A stretch of DNA of 64,000 nt, from the NCBI RefSeq assembly GCF_013373795.3, contig NZ_CP088022.1, positions 1,550,001 to 1,614,000 on the forward strand, written 5' to 3'. The notes beneath the pieces are model-generated. The model was not told where the DNA came from, did not search any database, and saw only the letters and a list, made by a program, of their open reading frames with translations. The position numbers and the translations under genes were made by a program. Positions 45,281 through 54,902 of this stretch are shown here, in pieces (the stretch's first letter is position 1; the number at the start of each line of letters is the position of its first letter). Source of the stretch: Bradyrhizobium quebecense (GTDB lineage Bacteria > Pseudomonadota > Alphaproteobacteria > Rhizobiales > Xanthobacteraceae).

Positions 45281-46368
45281 TGATCGCTGTGGATCAGATC
45301 CCGGTCACGGTGCTCACCGGCTTCCTTGGCAGCGGCAAGACCACGGTGCTGAACCATCTGCTGCGCCAGCCGGAGCTCAATGGCGTCGTCGCCATTATCA
45401 ACGAGTTCGGCGAGGTGGCGCTGGATCACCTCCTGGTCGAGAGCAGCGAGGACCGCCTCGCGCTGCTCGACAATGGCTGTATCTGCTGCTCGGTGCGCGA
45501 GGATCTGATCGAGACGCTGGCCGATCTCGCCGCCCGCCGCGCCACTGGGGCGATCCCGCCGTTCCACCGCGTGCTGGTCGAGACCACCGGGCTCGCCGAT
45601 CCCGTGCCGGTGCTGCACACGCTGATGACGGCGCCCGATGTCGTTGGCCGCTACCGGATCGACGGCGTGGTCGCGACCGTCGATGCCGTCAACGGCGCGC
45701 GCACCCTCGAGGCGCACGTTGAAGCTGTCAGGCAGATCGCGGTCGCCGACCGGCTGCTCGTGACCAAGACCGACCTTGCCGCCGAAGATGCGCTGGCGCG
45801 GCTCGACGCGCGGCTCGGCGCGATCAATCCGGTCGCGACGCGCGCGCATGTGCGGGACGGGGTGGTCGATCCGGCGAAGGTTCTCGATGCCGGTCTGTTC
45901 GATCCGTCGGCCCGCTCGGCCGATGTGGTGCGCTGGTTCGATCTGGCGTCGCAGGCGGCGAATGCGCCGCATCATCACGCCGAGCACGATTGCGACGGCG
46001 CAGAATGCGGCCATCACAGCCACCACGCGCACGATGCCGGCGTATCCTCCTACAGCCTGATCATCGACGAGCCGATCCAGCGTGACGCGTTCGGGCGCTG
46101 GCTCGATTATGTCGCTGCGCTCAAGGGCGAGGACCTGCTGCGCTTCAAGGCGATCGTGCATGTCGCCGAACAGCCCGATGCGCCGGTCGTGGTGCATGGC
46201 GTGCAGCATGTGTTCCATCCGCCGATCACGCTGCAGGGCTGGCCGTCGGCGGACCGGCGCTCGCGGCTCGTCTTCATCGTGCGCGGCATCCCGCGCCGGA
46301 TCATCGAGAACACCTTGTGCAAGTTCGCAGCAGTGAGCCGTGCGGCGATCCAGCGATCGGCGGCCTAG
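45280..46368 (+). CDS. CobW/COG0523 GTPase (metallochaperone-like)
   Basis: A 362-aa G3E-family GTPase. Walker [10 protein letters not shown] (residues 14-22), the metal-binding CxCC motif in NGCICCSV (C67, C69, C70), the TKTD base-recognition motif and a His/Asp/Cys-rich loop (231-251) are all visible. COG0523 proteins deliver Zn, Co or another metal to enzymes. The ATG overlaps the amidohydrolase stop, so a role in metallating that enzyme is a reasonable inference. A GTG at 45277 is an alternative start. Confidence 0.9.
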   Translation: MIAVDQIPVTVLTGFLGSGKTTVLNHLLRQPELNGVVAIINEFGEVALDHLLVESSEDRLALLDNGCICCSVREDLIETLADLAARRATGAIPPFHRVLVETTGLADPVPVLHTLMTAPDVVGRYRIDGVVATVDAVNGARTLEAHVEAVRQIAVADRLLVTKTDLAAEDALARLDARLGAINPVATRAHVRDGVVDPAKVLDAGLFDPSARSADVVRWFDLASQAANAPHHHAEHDCDGAECGHHSHHAHDAGVSSYSLIIDEPIQRDAFGRWLDYVAALKGEDLLRFKAIVHVAEQPDAPVVVHGVQHVFHPPITLQGWPSADRRSRLVFIVRGIPRRIIENTLCKFAAVSRAAIQRSAA

Positions 46369-46408
46369 GCAGGATTCACTTCAGACAATTGTTTCAGGGG
46401 AGAGGGAC

Positions 46409-47725
46409 ATGACGGAGAATTCGAAGACCAACTCGTCCATCGGCCGGCTCAACCGGCGCACGCTGCTGAAGGCGGCCGGTGCGACCGGTCTCGCATCGGC
46501 GATGAACGTGCCGCTGGTCAACATCGCGCGCGGCGCCGGCAACACCATCAAGATCGGTTGGGTCGGTTGCCTCTCCGGCGTCCGGGCGCCGTTTGCCGAA
46601 CCCGACACCTGGATTCATGAACGCATCAAGGCCCGCCTCAAGGATGGCCTCAAGATCGGCGGCAAGACCTGGCAGGTCGAGTTTGTCTTCAAGGACAATC
46701 AGTCCGATCCGAACCGCTCGTCGGTGGTTGCGAGCGAGCTGGTGCTGCGCGAGAAGTGCGACCTGATCCTGATCGAGGACGGCGACGCGCAGGCACCGGT
46801 GCAGGAGCTCGCCGATGCCCGCGGCATTCCCTCGATCTCGACCATGGTGCCGTGGCAGGGCTGGATGTTTCCGCGCAAGTCGACGCCCGATAAGGGCTTC
46901 CCCTACAGCTATCACTTCTTCTGGGGCGCCGATGATGTCGTGAAGAACTTCCTCGGCATGTGGCAGTCGGTCGAGACCAACAAGAAGGTCGGCACGCTCT
47001 ATATCGACAATCCTGCCGGCCAGGCGTTCTCCGACCCGAAGGTCGGCTTGCCCGGCGGCATTACGCAGGCGGGCTATCAGGAATTCTCCGCCGGAAAATT
47101 CCAGATTGCGACCGACGACTTCACCAATCAGGTGTCGTCATTCAAGAACAACGGCGTCGACATCGTCTCCGGCTTCACTTACGGCAATCACTGGGTGACG
47201 CTGTGGAATCAGGCGGCCCAGGCTGGCTTCAAGCCGCAGATCTGCACGGTGGCGGCGGCGTTCCTGTTTCCAAGTGCGGTGAATGCGCTCGGCGATCGTG
47301 GTGACGGCATGTCCACCGAAGTGTGGTGGACGCCGGCCTATCCGTTCAAGTCGTCGCTGACCGGGCAGAGCGCCGCCGAGCTCGCCGCGGAATGGGAGAA
47401 GACGACGGGCAAGCAATGGACCCAGCCGATCGGCTACGCGCATGCTCTGTGGGAAGTTGCGCTTGCTGCTTTGCAGAACAGCGATCCGAAGGACAAGAAC
47501 TCGCTGCGCGATGCCATCGCGGGTCTCGACATGGAGACGGTGGTCGGACCGGTGAAGTTCAAGGGAACGCCGATCAAGAACGTCGCGGTGACCTCGCTGT
47601 CGGGCGGGCAATGGCGCAAGACCAGGGGCGGCAAGGCGAAATATGAGCTCTTGATCGTGCACAACGGGACGGCGCCGTTCATCCCGAAGCAGGCCGATCT
47701 CGCATTGCTGTCGAAGCTCGCCTGA
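46409..47725 (+). CDS. ABC transporter substrate-binding protein (HAAT/LivK type), Tat-exported
   Basis: A 438-aa periplasmic binding protein with a twin-arginine signal (NRRTLLKAAGATGLASAMNVPLVNIARG). The body is of the branched-chain amino acid/amide type (IKIGWVGCLSGVRAPFAEPD, then DLILIEDGDAQAPVQELADARGIP). GGGGAGAGGGAC precedes the ATG at 46409. First gene of a complete importer (46409-51051) in the order binding protein, two ATPases, two permeases, unlike the system at 31041. The solute is unknown; neighbours suggest an amine or amide. Confidence 0.92.
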   Translation: MTENSKTNSSIGRLNRRTLLKAAGATGLASAMNVPLVNIARGAGNTIKIGWVGCLSGVRAPFAEPDTWIHERIKARLKDGLKIGGKTWQVEFVFKDNQSDPNRSSVVASELVLREKCDLILIEDGDAQAPVQELADARGIPSISTMVPWQGWMFPRKSTPDKGFPYSYHFFWGADDVVKNFLGMWQSVETNKKVGTLYIDNPAGQAFSDPKVGLPGGITQAGYQEFSAGKFQIATDDFTNQVSSFKNNGVDIVSGFTYGNHWVTLWNQAAQAGFKPQICTVAAAFLFPSAVNALGDRGDGMSTEVWWTPAYPFKSSLTGQSAAELAAEWEKTTGKQWTQPIGYAHALWEVALAALQNSDPKDKNSLRDAIAGLDMETVVGPVKFKGTPIKNVAVTSLSGGQWRKTRGGKAKYELLIVHNGTAPFIPKQADLALLSKLA

Positions 47726-47726
47726 G

Positions 47727-48458
47727 ATGGCACCGCTTCTGCGCGTGAGCGGGCTGTCGAAGCGTTTCGGCGAGATCGTGGTCGCCGACAACGTTAGTTT
47801 CGAGCTGGCGCGCGGCGAATGCCTCGGCGTGATCGGCCCGAACGGCGCCGGCAAAAGCTCGCTGTTGAACCTGATCGTCGGCCTGCTTACGGCCGACGGC
47901 GGTTCGATCACGCTCGACGACAAGGAGATATCAGGCCTGCCGCCGCATCGCCGGGCGCGGCTGGGGCTCGGGCGCGCGTTCCAGATCCCGCAGCCGTTTC
48001 CGCATCTGTCGATTTACGAGAACGCGCTGGTGGCGGCGTCCTACGGCGCGGGCCTGCATGGCGAGGCGGCGTCGAACTGGACGATGGAGGTGCTGCAGCG
48101 CACCGGGCTCGGCGCCAAGGCGGACAAGCTCGCGGGCGCCTTGCCGCTGATCGACCGCAAGCGGCTGGAGTTCGCCAAGGCGCTGGCCTCGAAACCCAAG
48201 CTGATCCTGCTCGACGAGATCGCGGCCGGGCTGACCGAGCCCGAGGTCGAGCGCCTCGTTGTCATCATCAAGTCGGTGAAGGCAGATCACGCCATGATCT
48301 GGATCGAGCACATTCCGCACGCTTTGCGCGCAGTGTCGGATCGGATCCTGGTGCTCGATTTCGGCCGCAAGGTGCTGGAGGGGCCGCCGGCCGAGGTCAT
48401 GGACAGCGCCGTGGTGCGCGAGATCTACATGGGATTGAAGGCCGATGGCGTTGCTTGA
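47727..48458 (+). CDS. ABC transporter ATP-binding protein (LivG type)
   Basis: A 243-aa ATPase with Walker A GPNGAGKSS, Walker B LILLDEIAAGLTEPE and the H-loop region IEHIPHAL. The signature loop is diverged (LPLIDRKRLEFAKALAS), as often in LivG. It starts 1 nt after the binding-protein stop. The next ATPase starts inside its 3' end, so the genes are translationally coupled. Confidence 0.93.
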   Translation: MAPLLRVSGLSKRFGEIVVADNVSFELARGECLGVIGPNGAGKSSLLNLIVGLLTADGGSITLDDKEISGLPPHRRARLGLGRAFQIPQPFPHLSIYENALVAASYGAGLHGEAASNWTMEVLQRTGLGAKADKLAGALPLIDRKRLEFAKALASKPKLILLDEIAAGLTEPEVERLVVIIKSVKADHAMIWIEHIPHALRAVSDRILVLDFGRKVLEGPPAEVMDSAVVREIYMGLKADGVA

Positions 48459-49143
48459 TGTGAACGGCCTGCAGATCTTCTATGGCGATCTCCAGGCCGT
48501 GTTCGACATGAATTTCACGGTCGCGGATGGCGAGGTGGTGGCGCTCGTCGGCGCCAACGGCGCCGGCAAGTCCACGTTCCTGAAGGCGCTGGTCGGGCTG
48601 AACGAGGAGCGGCGCGGGGCGGTGCATTTCGACGGCATCGACATCTCGCGCATGCCGGCGGAAGAGGTGTCGCGGCTCGGGCTCATCATGGTGCCCGAGG
48701 GCCGGCTGCTGTTCGATTCGCTGACCATCGAGGAGAACCTGCTGATGGGCAGCGTCAACCGGCGCAAGGGCAGCTGGACCCTGCGGCGGGTGTTCGACCT
48801 GTTCCCGATCCTGGAAGAGCGGCGGCGGATGTTTCCGGGCCAGCTCTCCGGCGGCCAACAGCAGATGGCGGCGATCGGCCGCGCACTGATGTCGAACCCG
48901 CGGCTGTTGCTGTGCGACGAGATTTCGCTCGGGCTCGCGCCCGTCGTGGTCGAGCAGATCTATCGCTCCTTTGCCGACATTCTCCGCGAGGGCACCGCCG
49001 TCGTGCTGGTCGAGCAGGATGTCAAGCGCGCGCTCGCGACGTCGGAGCGGATCTACTGCCTGTTAAAGGGGCGGGTGTCGCTGACCGGCCCGGCGCAAGG
49101 GTTGCAGCCGGAACAGCTGACGCACGCCTATTTCGGTAACTAG
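48445..49143 (+). CDS. ABC transporter ATP-binding protein (LivF type)
   Basis: A 232-aa ATPase with Walker A GANGAGKST, signature LSGGQQQMAAIGRALM, Walker B LLLCDEISLGLAP and VEQDVKRAL. It overlaps the preceding gene by 14 nt. Together they form the nucleotide-binding pair of the second importer. Confidence 0.93.
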   Translation: MALLDVNGLQIFYGDLQAVFDMNFTVADGEVVALVGANGAGKSTFLKALVGLNEERRGAVHFDGIDISRMPAEEVSRLGLIMVPEGRLLFDSLTIEENLLMGSVNRRKGSWTLRRVFDLFPILEERRRMFPGQLSGGQQQMAAIGRALMSNPRLLLCDEISLGLAPVVVEQIYRSFADILREGTAVVLVEQDVKRALATSERIYCLLKGRVSLTGPAQGLQPEQLTHAYFGN

Positions 49144-49159
49144 CCAGGATTGGCACGAT

Positions 49160-50026
49160 ATGATCTGGATTGAGACATTGATCAACGGAGCCCTGCTGGG
49201 CGGGCTCTACGGCCTGCTCGGCATAGGGCTCGCTCTGGTGTTCGGCGTGATGCGCGTCGTCAACATCGCACACGGCGAATTCATGGTACTGAGCGCGTTC
49301 TGCGCGGTGCTGCTTTCCAACCTGTTTCCCCAGGTCTCGCCGCTGCTGATGCTGATCCCGGTGATCGCGCTGTCGTTTGCGGTCGGCTGGCTCTATCAGG
49401 CGGCCATCGTCAACCGCGTGGTGACGTCGCCCGATCCGCTGTCGCCATTGCTGCTCACCTTCGGCGTCTCGGTGATCCTGCGCAACGTCATGGTCGAGAT
49501 ATTCGGCGCTGACGTGCGCAGCCTCCAGGTCGGCGAGCTGTCGCGCGCCAGCCTCGAGATCGCCGGCCTCAACATCGGCATCATGCCGCTGCTCACGCTG
49601 GTGCTCGCCGCGCTGCTGTTCATGGCGCTGCAGCTCGTGCTGCGCCATACCGAGTTCGGGCGGATCGTGCGCGCCACCGCCGACCGCCGCGACATCGTCC
49701 GGCTGTCCGGGGTCAAGCCGGATCGGGTCTACAACTATGTCATGGGCCTGTCGCTCGCGCTCGGCGCGATCGGCGGCGTGCTGCTTGCGGTGCGGTCGAG
49801 CTTCACGCCGTTCTCCGGCGCCGAGCGGCTGCTGATCGCCTTCGAGGTCGTGGTGCTCGGCGGGCTCGGCTCGTTCTGGGGCGCATTGCTCGGCGGCATC
49901 GCGCTCGGCATGGCGCAGTTGATCGGGCTGAAGATCGATCCGAATGCGGGGCTGCTCTATGCGCACCTCCTATTCTTCATCATGCTGTTGATCCGCCCGT
50001 CGGGTCTCGTGTCGAGCAGGGTATGA
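49160..50026 (+). CDS. ABC transporter permease (LivH type)
   Basis: A 288-aa membrane protein with the family start IETLINGALLGGLYGLLGIGLALVFGVMRVVNIAHGEFMVL and the loop TEFGRIVRATADRRDIVRLSGVKPDRVYNYVMGL. AGGA precedes the ATG. Its stop overlaps the next permease start (ATGA). Confidence 0.93.
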   Translation: MIWIETLINGALLGGLYGLLGIGLALVFGVMRVVNIAHGEFMVLSAFCAVLLSNLFPQVSPLLMLIPVIALSFAVGWLYQAAIVNRVVTSPDPLSPLLLTFGVSVILRNVMVEIFGADVRSLQVGELSRASLEIAGLNIGIMPLLTLVLAALLFMALQLVLRHTEFGRIVRATADRRDIVRLSGVKPDRVYNYVMGLSLALGAIGGVLLAVRSSFTPFSGAERLLIAFEVVVLGGLGSFWGALLGGIALGMAQLIGLKIDPNAGLLYAHLLFFIMLLIRPSGLVSSRV

Positions 50027-51051
50027 CGCAGATGCCGACACGGACAATTTTCCTCGCCTGTGCCATCGTGCTCGTCGCTGCTATCGCCGGCGCGCCCTTC
50101 GTGCTGAACGAGGGCATCCTGCGGCTCGCGACCGAATGCCTGCTGCTGCTGACGATGGCGCAGATGTGGAACCTGCTGGCGGGCTACGCCGGGTTGGTGT
50201 CGCTCGGCCATCAGGTCTTCATTGCCTTCGGCGCCTATGCGCTGTTCCTGACCTCCGGTTGGCTCGAGGTGACCCCGATCTGGGTGCTGCCGGTGGCGCC
50301 GCTGGTGGCCGCGGCCGTCGCGGCGATCATCGCCTTTCCGCTGTTTCGTTTGCGCGACGCCTATTTCTCGATCGCGATGTGGGTGTTCGCCGAGATCATC
50401 GGCGCCTTCACGATGAAGTCGCAGGCGATCGGCGGCACCTCGGGCGTGCCGCTCGCCACCAGCAAGCTGATCGATTTCGACTGGTTCGAGCCGACCATGT
50501 TCTGGCTGGCGGGCGGCCTGACGCTGGTCACCATCGCGGCGCTGTACAAGATGATGACCTCGAGCTTCGGGCTCGGGCTGATGAGCGTGCGCGACAATGA
50601 TCTCGCCGCGATGAGCGTCGGGGTCGACGTCCGGCACAATCGCTTCATCGCCTTCGTGCTCTCCGCGGCTGGGTGCGGGCTTGCGGGTGCGTTGAGCTTC
50701 ATGGGCAATCTGTTCATCGCGCCGCTCGCGGCGTTCGACGTCAACTGGTCCGTCTACATGATGTTCATCGTGATCATTGGCGGTATCGGAACGCTGGAAG
50801 GCCCGATCCTCGGCGTCATCATCTTCTTCGGCCTGCGCGAATTGATGACCGGGCCGCTCGGCCTGTCCGGCGGCTGGTATCTGGTCGGGCTCGGTATCAT
50901 TGCCGTCGTCGTGATGATCGTGGCGCCGCGCGGCATCTGGCCGGCCTTGCGCGATCGCCTCGGCGTGCGGCTGCTCGACGTCCACCGTGCCGCGCCACGG
51001 CCGGCCGCGGCCACCATCCTGCCGGGCGCATCGGAACGGGTTACCGGATGA
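50023..51051 (+). CDS. ABC transporter permease (LivM type)
   Basis: A 342-aa permease with multiple membrane segments, including MAQMWNLLAGYAGLVSLGHQVFIAFGAYALF and the loop SSFGLGLMSVRDNDLAAMSVGVDVRHNRFIAFVLSAAGCGLAGAL. It overlaps the LivH-type gene by 4 nt. Last gene of the second importer. The amine oxidase gene follows after 65 nt. Confidence 0.93.
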   Translation: MTQMPTRTIFLACAIVLVAAIAGAPFVLNEGILRLATECLLLLTMAQMWNLLAGYAGLVSLGHQVFIAFGAYALFLTSGWLEVTPIWVLPVAPLVAAAVAAIIAFPLFRLRDAYFSIAMWVFAEIIGAFTMKSQAIGGTSGVPLATSKLIDFDWFEPTMFWLAGGLTLVTIAALYKMMTSSFGLGLMSVRDNDLAAMSVGVDVRHNRFIAFVLSAAGCGLAGALSFMGNLFIAPLAAFDVNWSVYMMFIVIIGGIGTLEGPILGVIIFFGLRELMTGPLGLSGGWYLVGLGIIAVVVMIVAPRGIWPALRDRLGVRLLDVHRAAPRPAAATILPGASERVTG

Positions 51052-51116
51052 GGCGGGCCTTCACGCCGTCACCATTGCTTGTATTCTGACAGTTCTAGCT
51101 TTGCGTGGAGGGTGTG

Positions 51117-53129
51117 ATGGCTCTGATATTCCGGGGATGCGGATCGGCATTGGCCGGCTTGGTTGCGATGACGATGGCGGCGCCGCTGCCGGCGCAGGCC
51201 GAGCGCAGGATGTGGCCGCAGGCGGCCGCCACGCACCCGATGGACGGGCTGACGACGGACGAAATCCGTTCGGTCACCGAGATTCTCCGCGGCGCCGGCA
51301 AGCTCGACGATGCGGCGCGGGTCGTCTCCATGACGGTCGACGAGGACCCGAAGGACGAGGTGCGGGCGTGGAAGCCCGGACACCCCTTCGCGCGGCGGGC
51401 GAATGCGACACTGCTGAGCGGCGGACATCTCTACGAAGCGCATATCGATCTTGCCGCGCGCAGCCTGCTCGGCTGGGATGAGATCAGGGATCATGAGGCC
51501 GCGCTGACGATCGACGAGCTGATGTCGGCCGGTGATCTGCCGAAGCAGGACCCGCGCTGGATCGCCGCGATGGCGAAGCGCGGCATCACCGATTTCCACA
51601 ATGTGTTGTGCCTGCCGCTGACGGTGGGGCCGGTGAGCGACCCGGCCCTGAAGGGCCGCCGCCTGCTCAACGTGCCCTGTGTCGACACCACCGGTGCCGC
51701 CAACAATCTCTGGGGCAAGCCGATCGAGAACCTGGTCGCCCAGGTCGATCTCAAGAGCAGGACGGTGCTGTCGGTGACCGATCTCGGCGTGCTGCCGCCG
51801 CCGGCGCAGACGCCCTCGCATGCCTATGCCGACTCCGGAAAATACCGCAAGCCGCCGAAGCCGATCGAGATCACCGCGCCCGAGGGCAGCAATGTGAAGG
51901 TGGAGGGCGGCCAGGTCCACTGGGACAATTGGTCGTTCCATGTCCGTCTCGAGCCGCGCGTCGGCGCGGTGCTGTCGTTGATCCGCTACGACGATCACGG
52001 CACGTTCCGCGACATCGCCTATCAGATCTCGGCGAGCGAGATGTTCGTGCCCTATATGGATCCGGCGCCGACCTGGTCGTTTCGCGCTTATATGGATATC
52101 GGCGAATACGGCTTTGGCGTGCTCTCCAGCGAATTGCAGCGCGGCATCGATTGCCCCGAAGGTGCGCATTTCCTTGATCTGACGATCTCGGACACCAAGG
52201 GCATGCCGGTTGTCTCCAAGGGCGCGGTCTGCATCTTCGAGCGGCCGACCGGCGATCCGATCTGGCGCCACAGCGAGCTCATCAACAACACCGCCGAGGT
52301 GCGGCCGAACAACGAGCTGGTGGTGCGGATGGCGCCGGTGGTCGGCAATTACGACTATCTGGTGGACTACGTGTTCGACCGCGCCGGCAACATCGACGTG
52401 CGGCTCGGCGCCTATGGCATCGATGCAACCAAGGGCGTCGCAAGCCGAACCTTGAGCGATCCGACGGCGAAGCAGGACACGGCCTACGGGACGCTGGTCG
52501 ACGAGCGGCTGCTGGCCGTCAATCACGATCACTACATGACGTTCCGGATCGACATGGACGTCGACGGCACCGCGAACCGGCTGGTCGAGGACCGCTTCAG
52601 CGTCCGCCGGCTGGATGAGGGCCAGCGCAAGAGCCTTTGGCAGGTCGACACCAGGCCGGTCGCGAACGAAGGGCCGATCACGACGCCGCTTAGCGCGGCG
52701 CAGTTCAGGATCGAAAGTACGGGCAAGACCAACAAGCAGGGCTATCGCACGAGCTATCAGCTGATGCCCGGACACTCCGACGTCTCATTGCTCGCCAAGG
52801 ACGATCCGATCCAGCTCCGCGCCGGCTTCAGCGCCTACACGCTATGGACCTCGGCCTACGCCAGGGACGAGCGATATGCCGCAGGCATGTACCCGAACGA
52901 GAATCCTGAGGTCGATGGCTTGCCGAAATGGACCGCCGCAAAGCGGCCGATCGAGGATCGTGACCTCGTGCTGTGGTACACGGTCGGCTTTCGCCATGTG
53001 CCGCGCGCCGAGGATTGGCCGGTCATGCCGGGCCTTTGGCACGGCTTCCGGCTCCGCCCGTTCAACTTCTTCGATCGCAATCCCGCGCTCGACGTGCCGC
53101 CGATGGTGAATGCCAGGGACACCAAATGA
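51117..53129 (+). CDS. Copper-containing primary amine oxidase (secreted)
   Basis: A 670-aa quinoprotein that oxidises primary amines to aldehydes with release of ammonia and hydrogen peroxide. The signal peptide (GSALAGLVAMTMAAPLPAQA) sends it to the periplasm. The topaquinone precursor is Y412 in VVGNYDYLVDY. The copper ligands are H470 and H472 (NHDHYMTF) and H627 (GFRHVPRAEDW), and the catalytic base is D327 in RAYMDIGEYGFG. GGAGGG lies 4 nt before the ATG at 51117. It sits between an importer and aminotransferase/aldehyde dehydrogenase genes, fitting an amine-degrading pathway. Confidence 0.92.
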   Translation: MALIFRGCGSALAGLVAMTMAAPLPAQAERRMWPQAAATHPMDGLTTDEIRSVTEILRGAGKLDDAARVVSMTVDEDPKDEVRAWKPGHPFARRANATLLSGGHLYEAHIDLAARSLLGWDEIRDHEAALTIDELMSAGDLPKQDPRWIAAMAKRGITDFHNVLCLPLTVGPVSDPALKGRRLLNVPCVDTTGAANNLWGKPIENLVAQVDLKSRTVLSVTDLGVLPPPAQTPSHAYADSGKYRKPPKPIEITAPEGSNVKVEGGQVHWDNWSFHVRLEPRVGAVLSLIRYDDHGTFRDIAYQISASEMFVPYMDPAPTWSFRAYMDIGEYGFGVLSSELQRGIDCPEGAHFLDLTISDTKGMPVVSKGAVCIFERPTGDPIWRHSELINNTAEVRPNNELVVRMAPVVGNYDYLVDYVFDRAGNIDVRLGAYGIDATKGVASRTLSDPTAKQDTAYGTLVDERLLAVNHDHYMTFRIDMDVDGTANRLVEDRFSVRRLDEGQRKSLWQVDTRPVANEGPITTPLSAAQFRIESTGKTNKQGYRTSYQLMPGHSDVSLLAKDDPIQLRAGFSAYTLWTSAYARDERYAAGMYPNENPEVDGLPKWTAAKRPIEDRDLVLWYTVGFRHVPRAEDWPVMPGLWHGFRLRPFNFFDRNPALDVPPMVNARDTK

Positions 53130-53443
53130 GTGGCCGCGTGCATCGCACGGGAGCGGTGGCCGGCGCGCTGCTGGCGTTGTTGGCGGCGCAGCCGGTCGCG
53201 TGGGGCGCGACGGCCGAAAACAGCGCTGACGATGCGTCCTTGCTCTATTTGAGCAGCAGTGACTGGGAACGCCAATCCGCGCCGCGCAAGGTCGCGCTCG
53301 CGGCCGACTTCATGCGGATCTTCTGCACCGACCAGAGAATGTCGGCGGCATCGCTCGCCGATTGCCTCGATAGCGACAAGGCGGACGGCGCGCTGTTCGA
53401 GCGCGCTATGGCGTGTGTCAGTGCGCTGTCAGCCGGCCGCTGA
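53126..53443 (+). CDS. Small secreted protein coupled to amine oxidase
   Basis: A 105-aa product beginning MSGRVHRTGAVAGALLALLAAQPVAWGA, a clear signal peptide. The mature part is short and acidic with three Cys (FCTDQ, DCLDS, ACVSA). I recognise no family. Its ATG overlaps the amine oxidase stop by 4 nt (ATGA), so it is translationally coupled and probably works with the oxidase in the periplasm, for example as a partner or maturation factor. That role is inferred. Its 3' end overlaps the convergent aminotransferase gene by 15 nt. Confidence 0.7.
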   Translation: MSGRVHRTGAVAGALLALLAAQPVAWGATAENSADDASLLYLSSSDWERQSAPRKVALAADFMRIFCTDQRMSAASLADCLDSDKADGALFERAMACVSALSAGR

Positions 53444-54781
53444 GAGGCCGGCGTCGATCCCTTCGGCGATCGCCTTCACATCCAATGAGGTGAGGATCAG
53501 GGGCGGGGACAGAATGAGGTTGTTGCCGGAGACGCGCAGCATCACGCCGGCCTCGTAGGCGCTATCTGCCACCTTCGCCATCGTCTTCTTGTCGGCGGGC
53601 TTCTTGCTGACGCGATCGGCGACGAGCTCGAGCGCGGCCATCAGGCCCTTGCCCCTGACGTCGCCGACCAGCGGATGCTTCGCCTTGAGCGCGGCCAGCG
53701 CCTGCGCGAGGTCCTTGCCGCGTGCGGCGGCATTCTCGTCGAGCTTGAGGCGGCGGGTCTCGGCGAGTGCGGCAAGGCCCGCGGCGCAGCCGACCGGATG
53801 GCCTGAATACGTGTAGCCATGGCCGATCGAGCCGAACGTGGTGGTGTCAGTCTCGAAGGTTTCCGCGACCTGCTCGCCGATCAGCGTCGCGCCGAGCGGG
53901 AAATAGCCCGAGGTGATCGCCTTGGCCATCGTCATCATGTCAGGCTTGACGCCCCACAGACGCGAACCCGACCACGCGCCGGTGCGCCCGAACCCGGTGA
54001 CGACCTCGTCGGCGATCATCAGGATGCCGTGCCGGTCGCAGATCTCGCGCGCCAGCTTCATGAAGCTGTCCGGCGGCACGATCACGCCGCCGGCCCCTAA
54101 CACCGGCTCCATGATGAAGGCCGCGATGGTGTCGCCGCCCTGGAACGCGATCTCTTCCTCCATCGCCGCCGCGCAAAGCTGCGCGAGCCTGGCAGGATCG
54201 GTCTCGTTGAAGGGATTGCGATAGGTCGACGGCGCCGGGATATGGAATACGCCCGGCAGCATCGGCTCATAGTTGCGGCGGAAATTGGCGTTGCCGTTGA
54301 CGGAGGCGCCGCCGAAATGGGTGCCGTGATAGCCCTTCTTCAGCGCCAGGAACTTGGTGCGGTCGGCCTGGCCCTTGATCTTCCAGTATTGCCGCGCGAG
54401 CCGCAGCGCGGTCTCGACCGAGTCCGATCCGCCTGACGTGAAGAAGGCGCGAACCATGCCTTCCGGCTTGAACCATTCGGTGAGCTCGTAGGCGAGCTCG
54501 ATCGAGGGGCCGCTCGAGGTGCCGCGGAATCCTGAATAGTACGGCAGCGCGCTGAGCTGGTCCGCGATCGCCTTCTTGATCGGATCGCAGCTGTAGCCGA
54601 GGTTGACGTTCCACAGGCCGCCGACCGCATCGATCACGGTGTTGCCGTCAATGTCGGTGACGTGGACGCCTTCGCCCTTCATCACAATCCGCGGCGGCTG
54701 CGCCCGCATCTCGGCGGGATGGGCCATCGGATGCCAGATCGGCTTGGCGTTGTTCTCAACCAGGAAGTTTCTGTCGCGCAT
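53429..54781 (-). CDS. Class III aminotransferase (omega-amino acid:pyruvate type)
   Basis: A 450-aa PLP-dependent aminotransferase starting MRDRNFLVENNAKPIWHPMAHPAEM. D258 (MIADEVVTGFGRTG) and the Schiff-base lysine K287 (MTMAKAITSG) are visible, with the phosphate-binding region TSGGSDSVETALRLAR. Such enzymes move the amino group of omega-amino acids or amines to pyruvate. The ATG at 54781 is preferred; a longer frame runs into a repeat. It lies downstream of the HAD gene in a three-gene minus-strand set. Confidence 0.92.
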   Translation of the reverse strand: MRDRNFLVENNAKPIWHPMAHPAEMRAQPPRIVMKGEGVHVTDIDGNTVIDAVGGLWNVNLGYSCDPIKKAIADQLSALPYYSGFRGTSSGPSIELAYELTEWFKPEGMVRAFFTSGGSDSVETALRLARQYWKIKGQADRTKFLALKKGYHGTHFGGASVNGNANFRRNYEPMLPGVFHIPAPSTYRNPFNETDPARLAQLCAAAMEEEIAFQGGDTIAAFIMEPVLGAGGVIVPPDSFMKLAREICDRHGILMIADEVVTGFGRTGAWSGSRLWGVKPDMMTMAKAITSGYFPLGATLIGEQVAETFETDTTTFGSIGHGYTYSGHPVGCAAGLAALAETRRLKLDENAAARGKDLAQALAALKAKHPLVGDVRGKGLMAALELVADRVSKKPADKKTMAKVADSAYEAGVMLRVSGNNLILSPPLILTSLDVKAIAEGIDAGLSAAG

Positions 54782-54807
54782 GATCGCTCTCTGTCCGGCT
54801 GGAGTCT

Positions 54808-54902
54808 TTTCCGTTTCGATGGAATCGGAACGGGGCTCCAGATTCCAGTTTTGACGCGTTTTCTTCACGCGAACCGGTACCCACTTCGCTCGAAAACGCT
54901 TT
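54808..54902. repeat. Interspersed palindromic repeat (Bradyrhizobium type)
   Basis: The stretch contains GACGCGTTTTC and GAAAACGCT as imperfect inverted repeats around a central GGTACC, with CGAACC and CACTTCG arms. A second small palindrome (CCGTTTCGATGGAATCGGAACGG) lies beside it. The pattern matches an intergenic repeat found in many copies in Bradyrhizobium. It occupies most of the gap between the HAD and aminotransferase genes and reaches the HAD stop codon. Confidence 0.6.
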
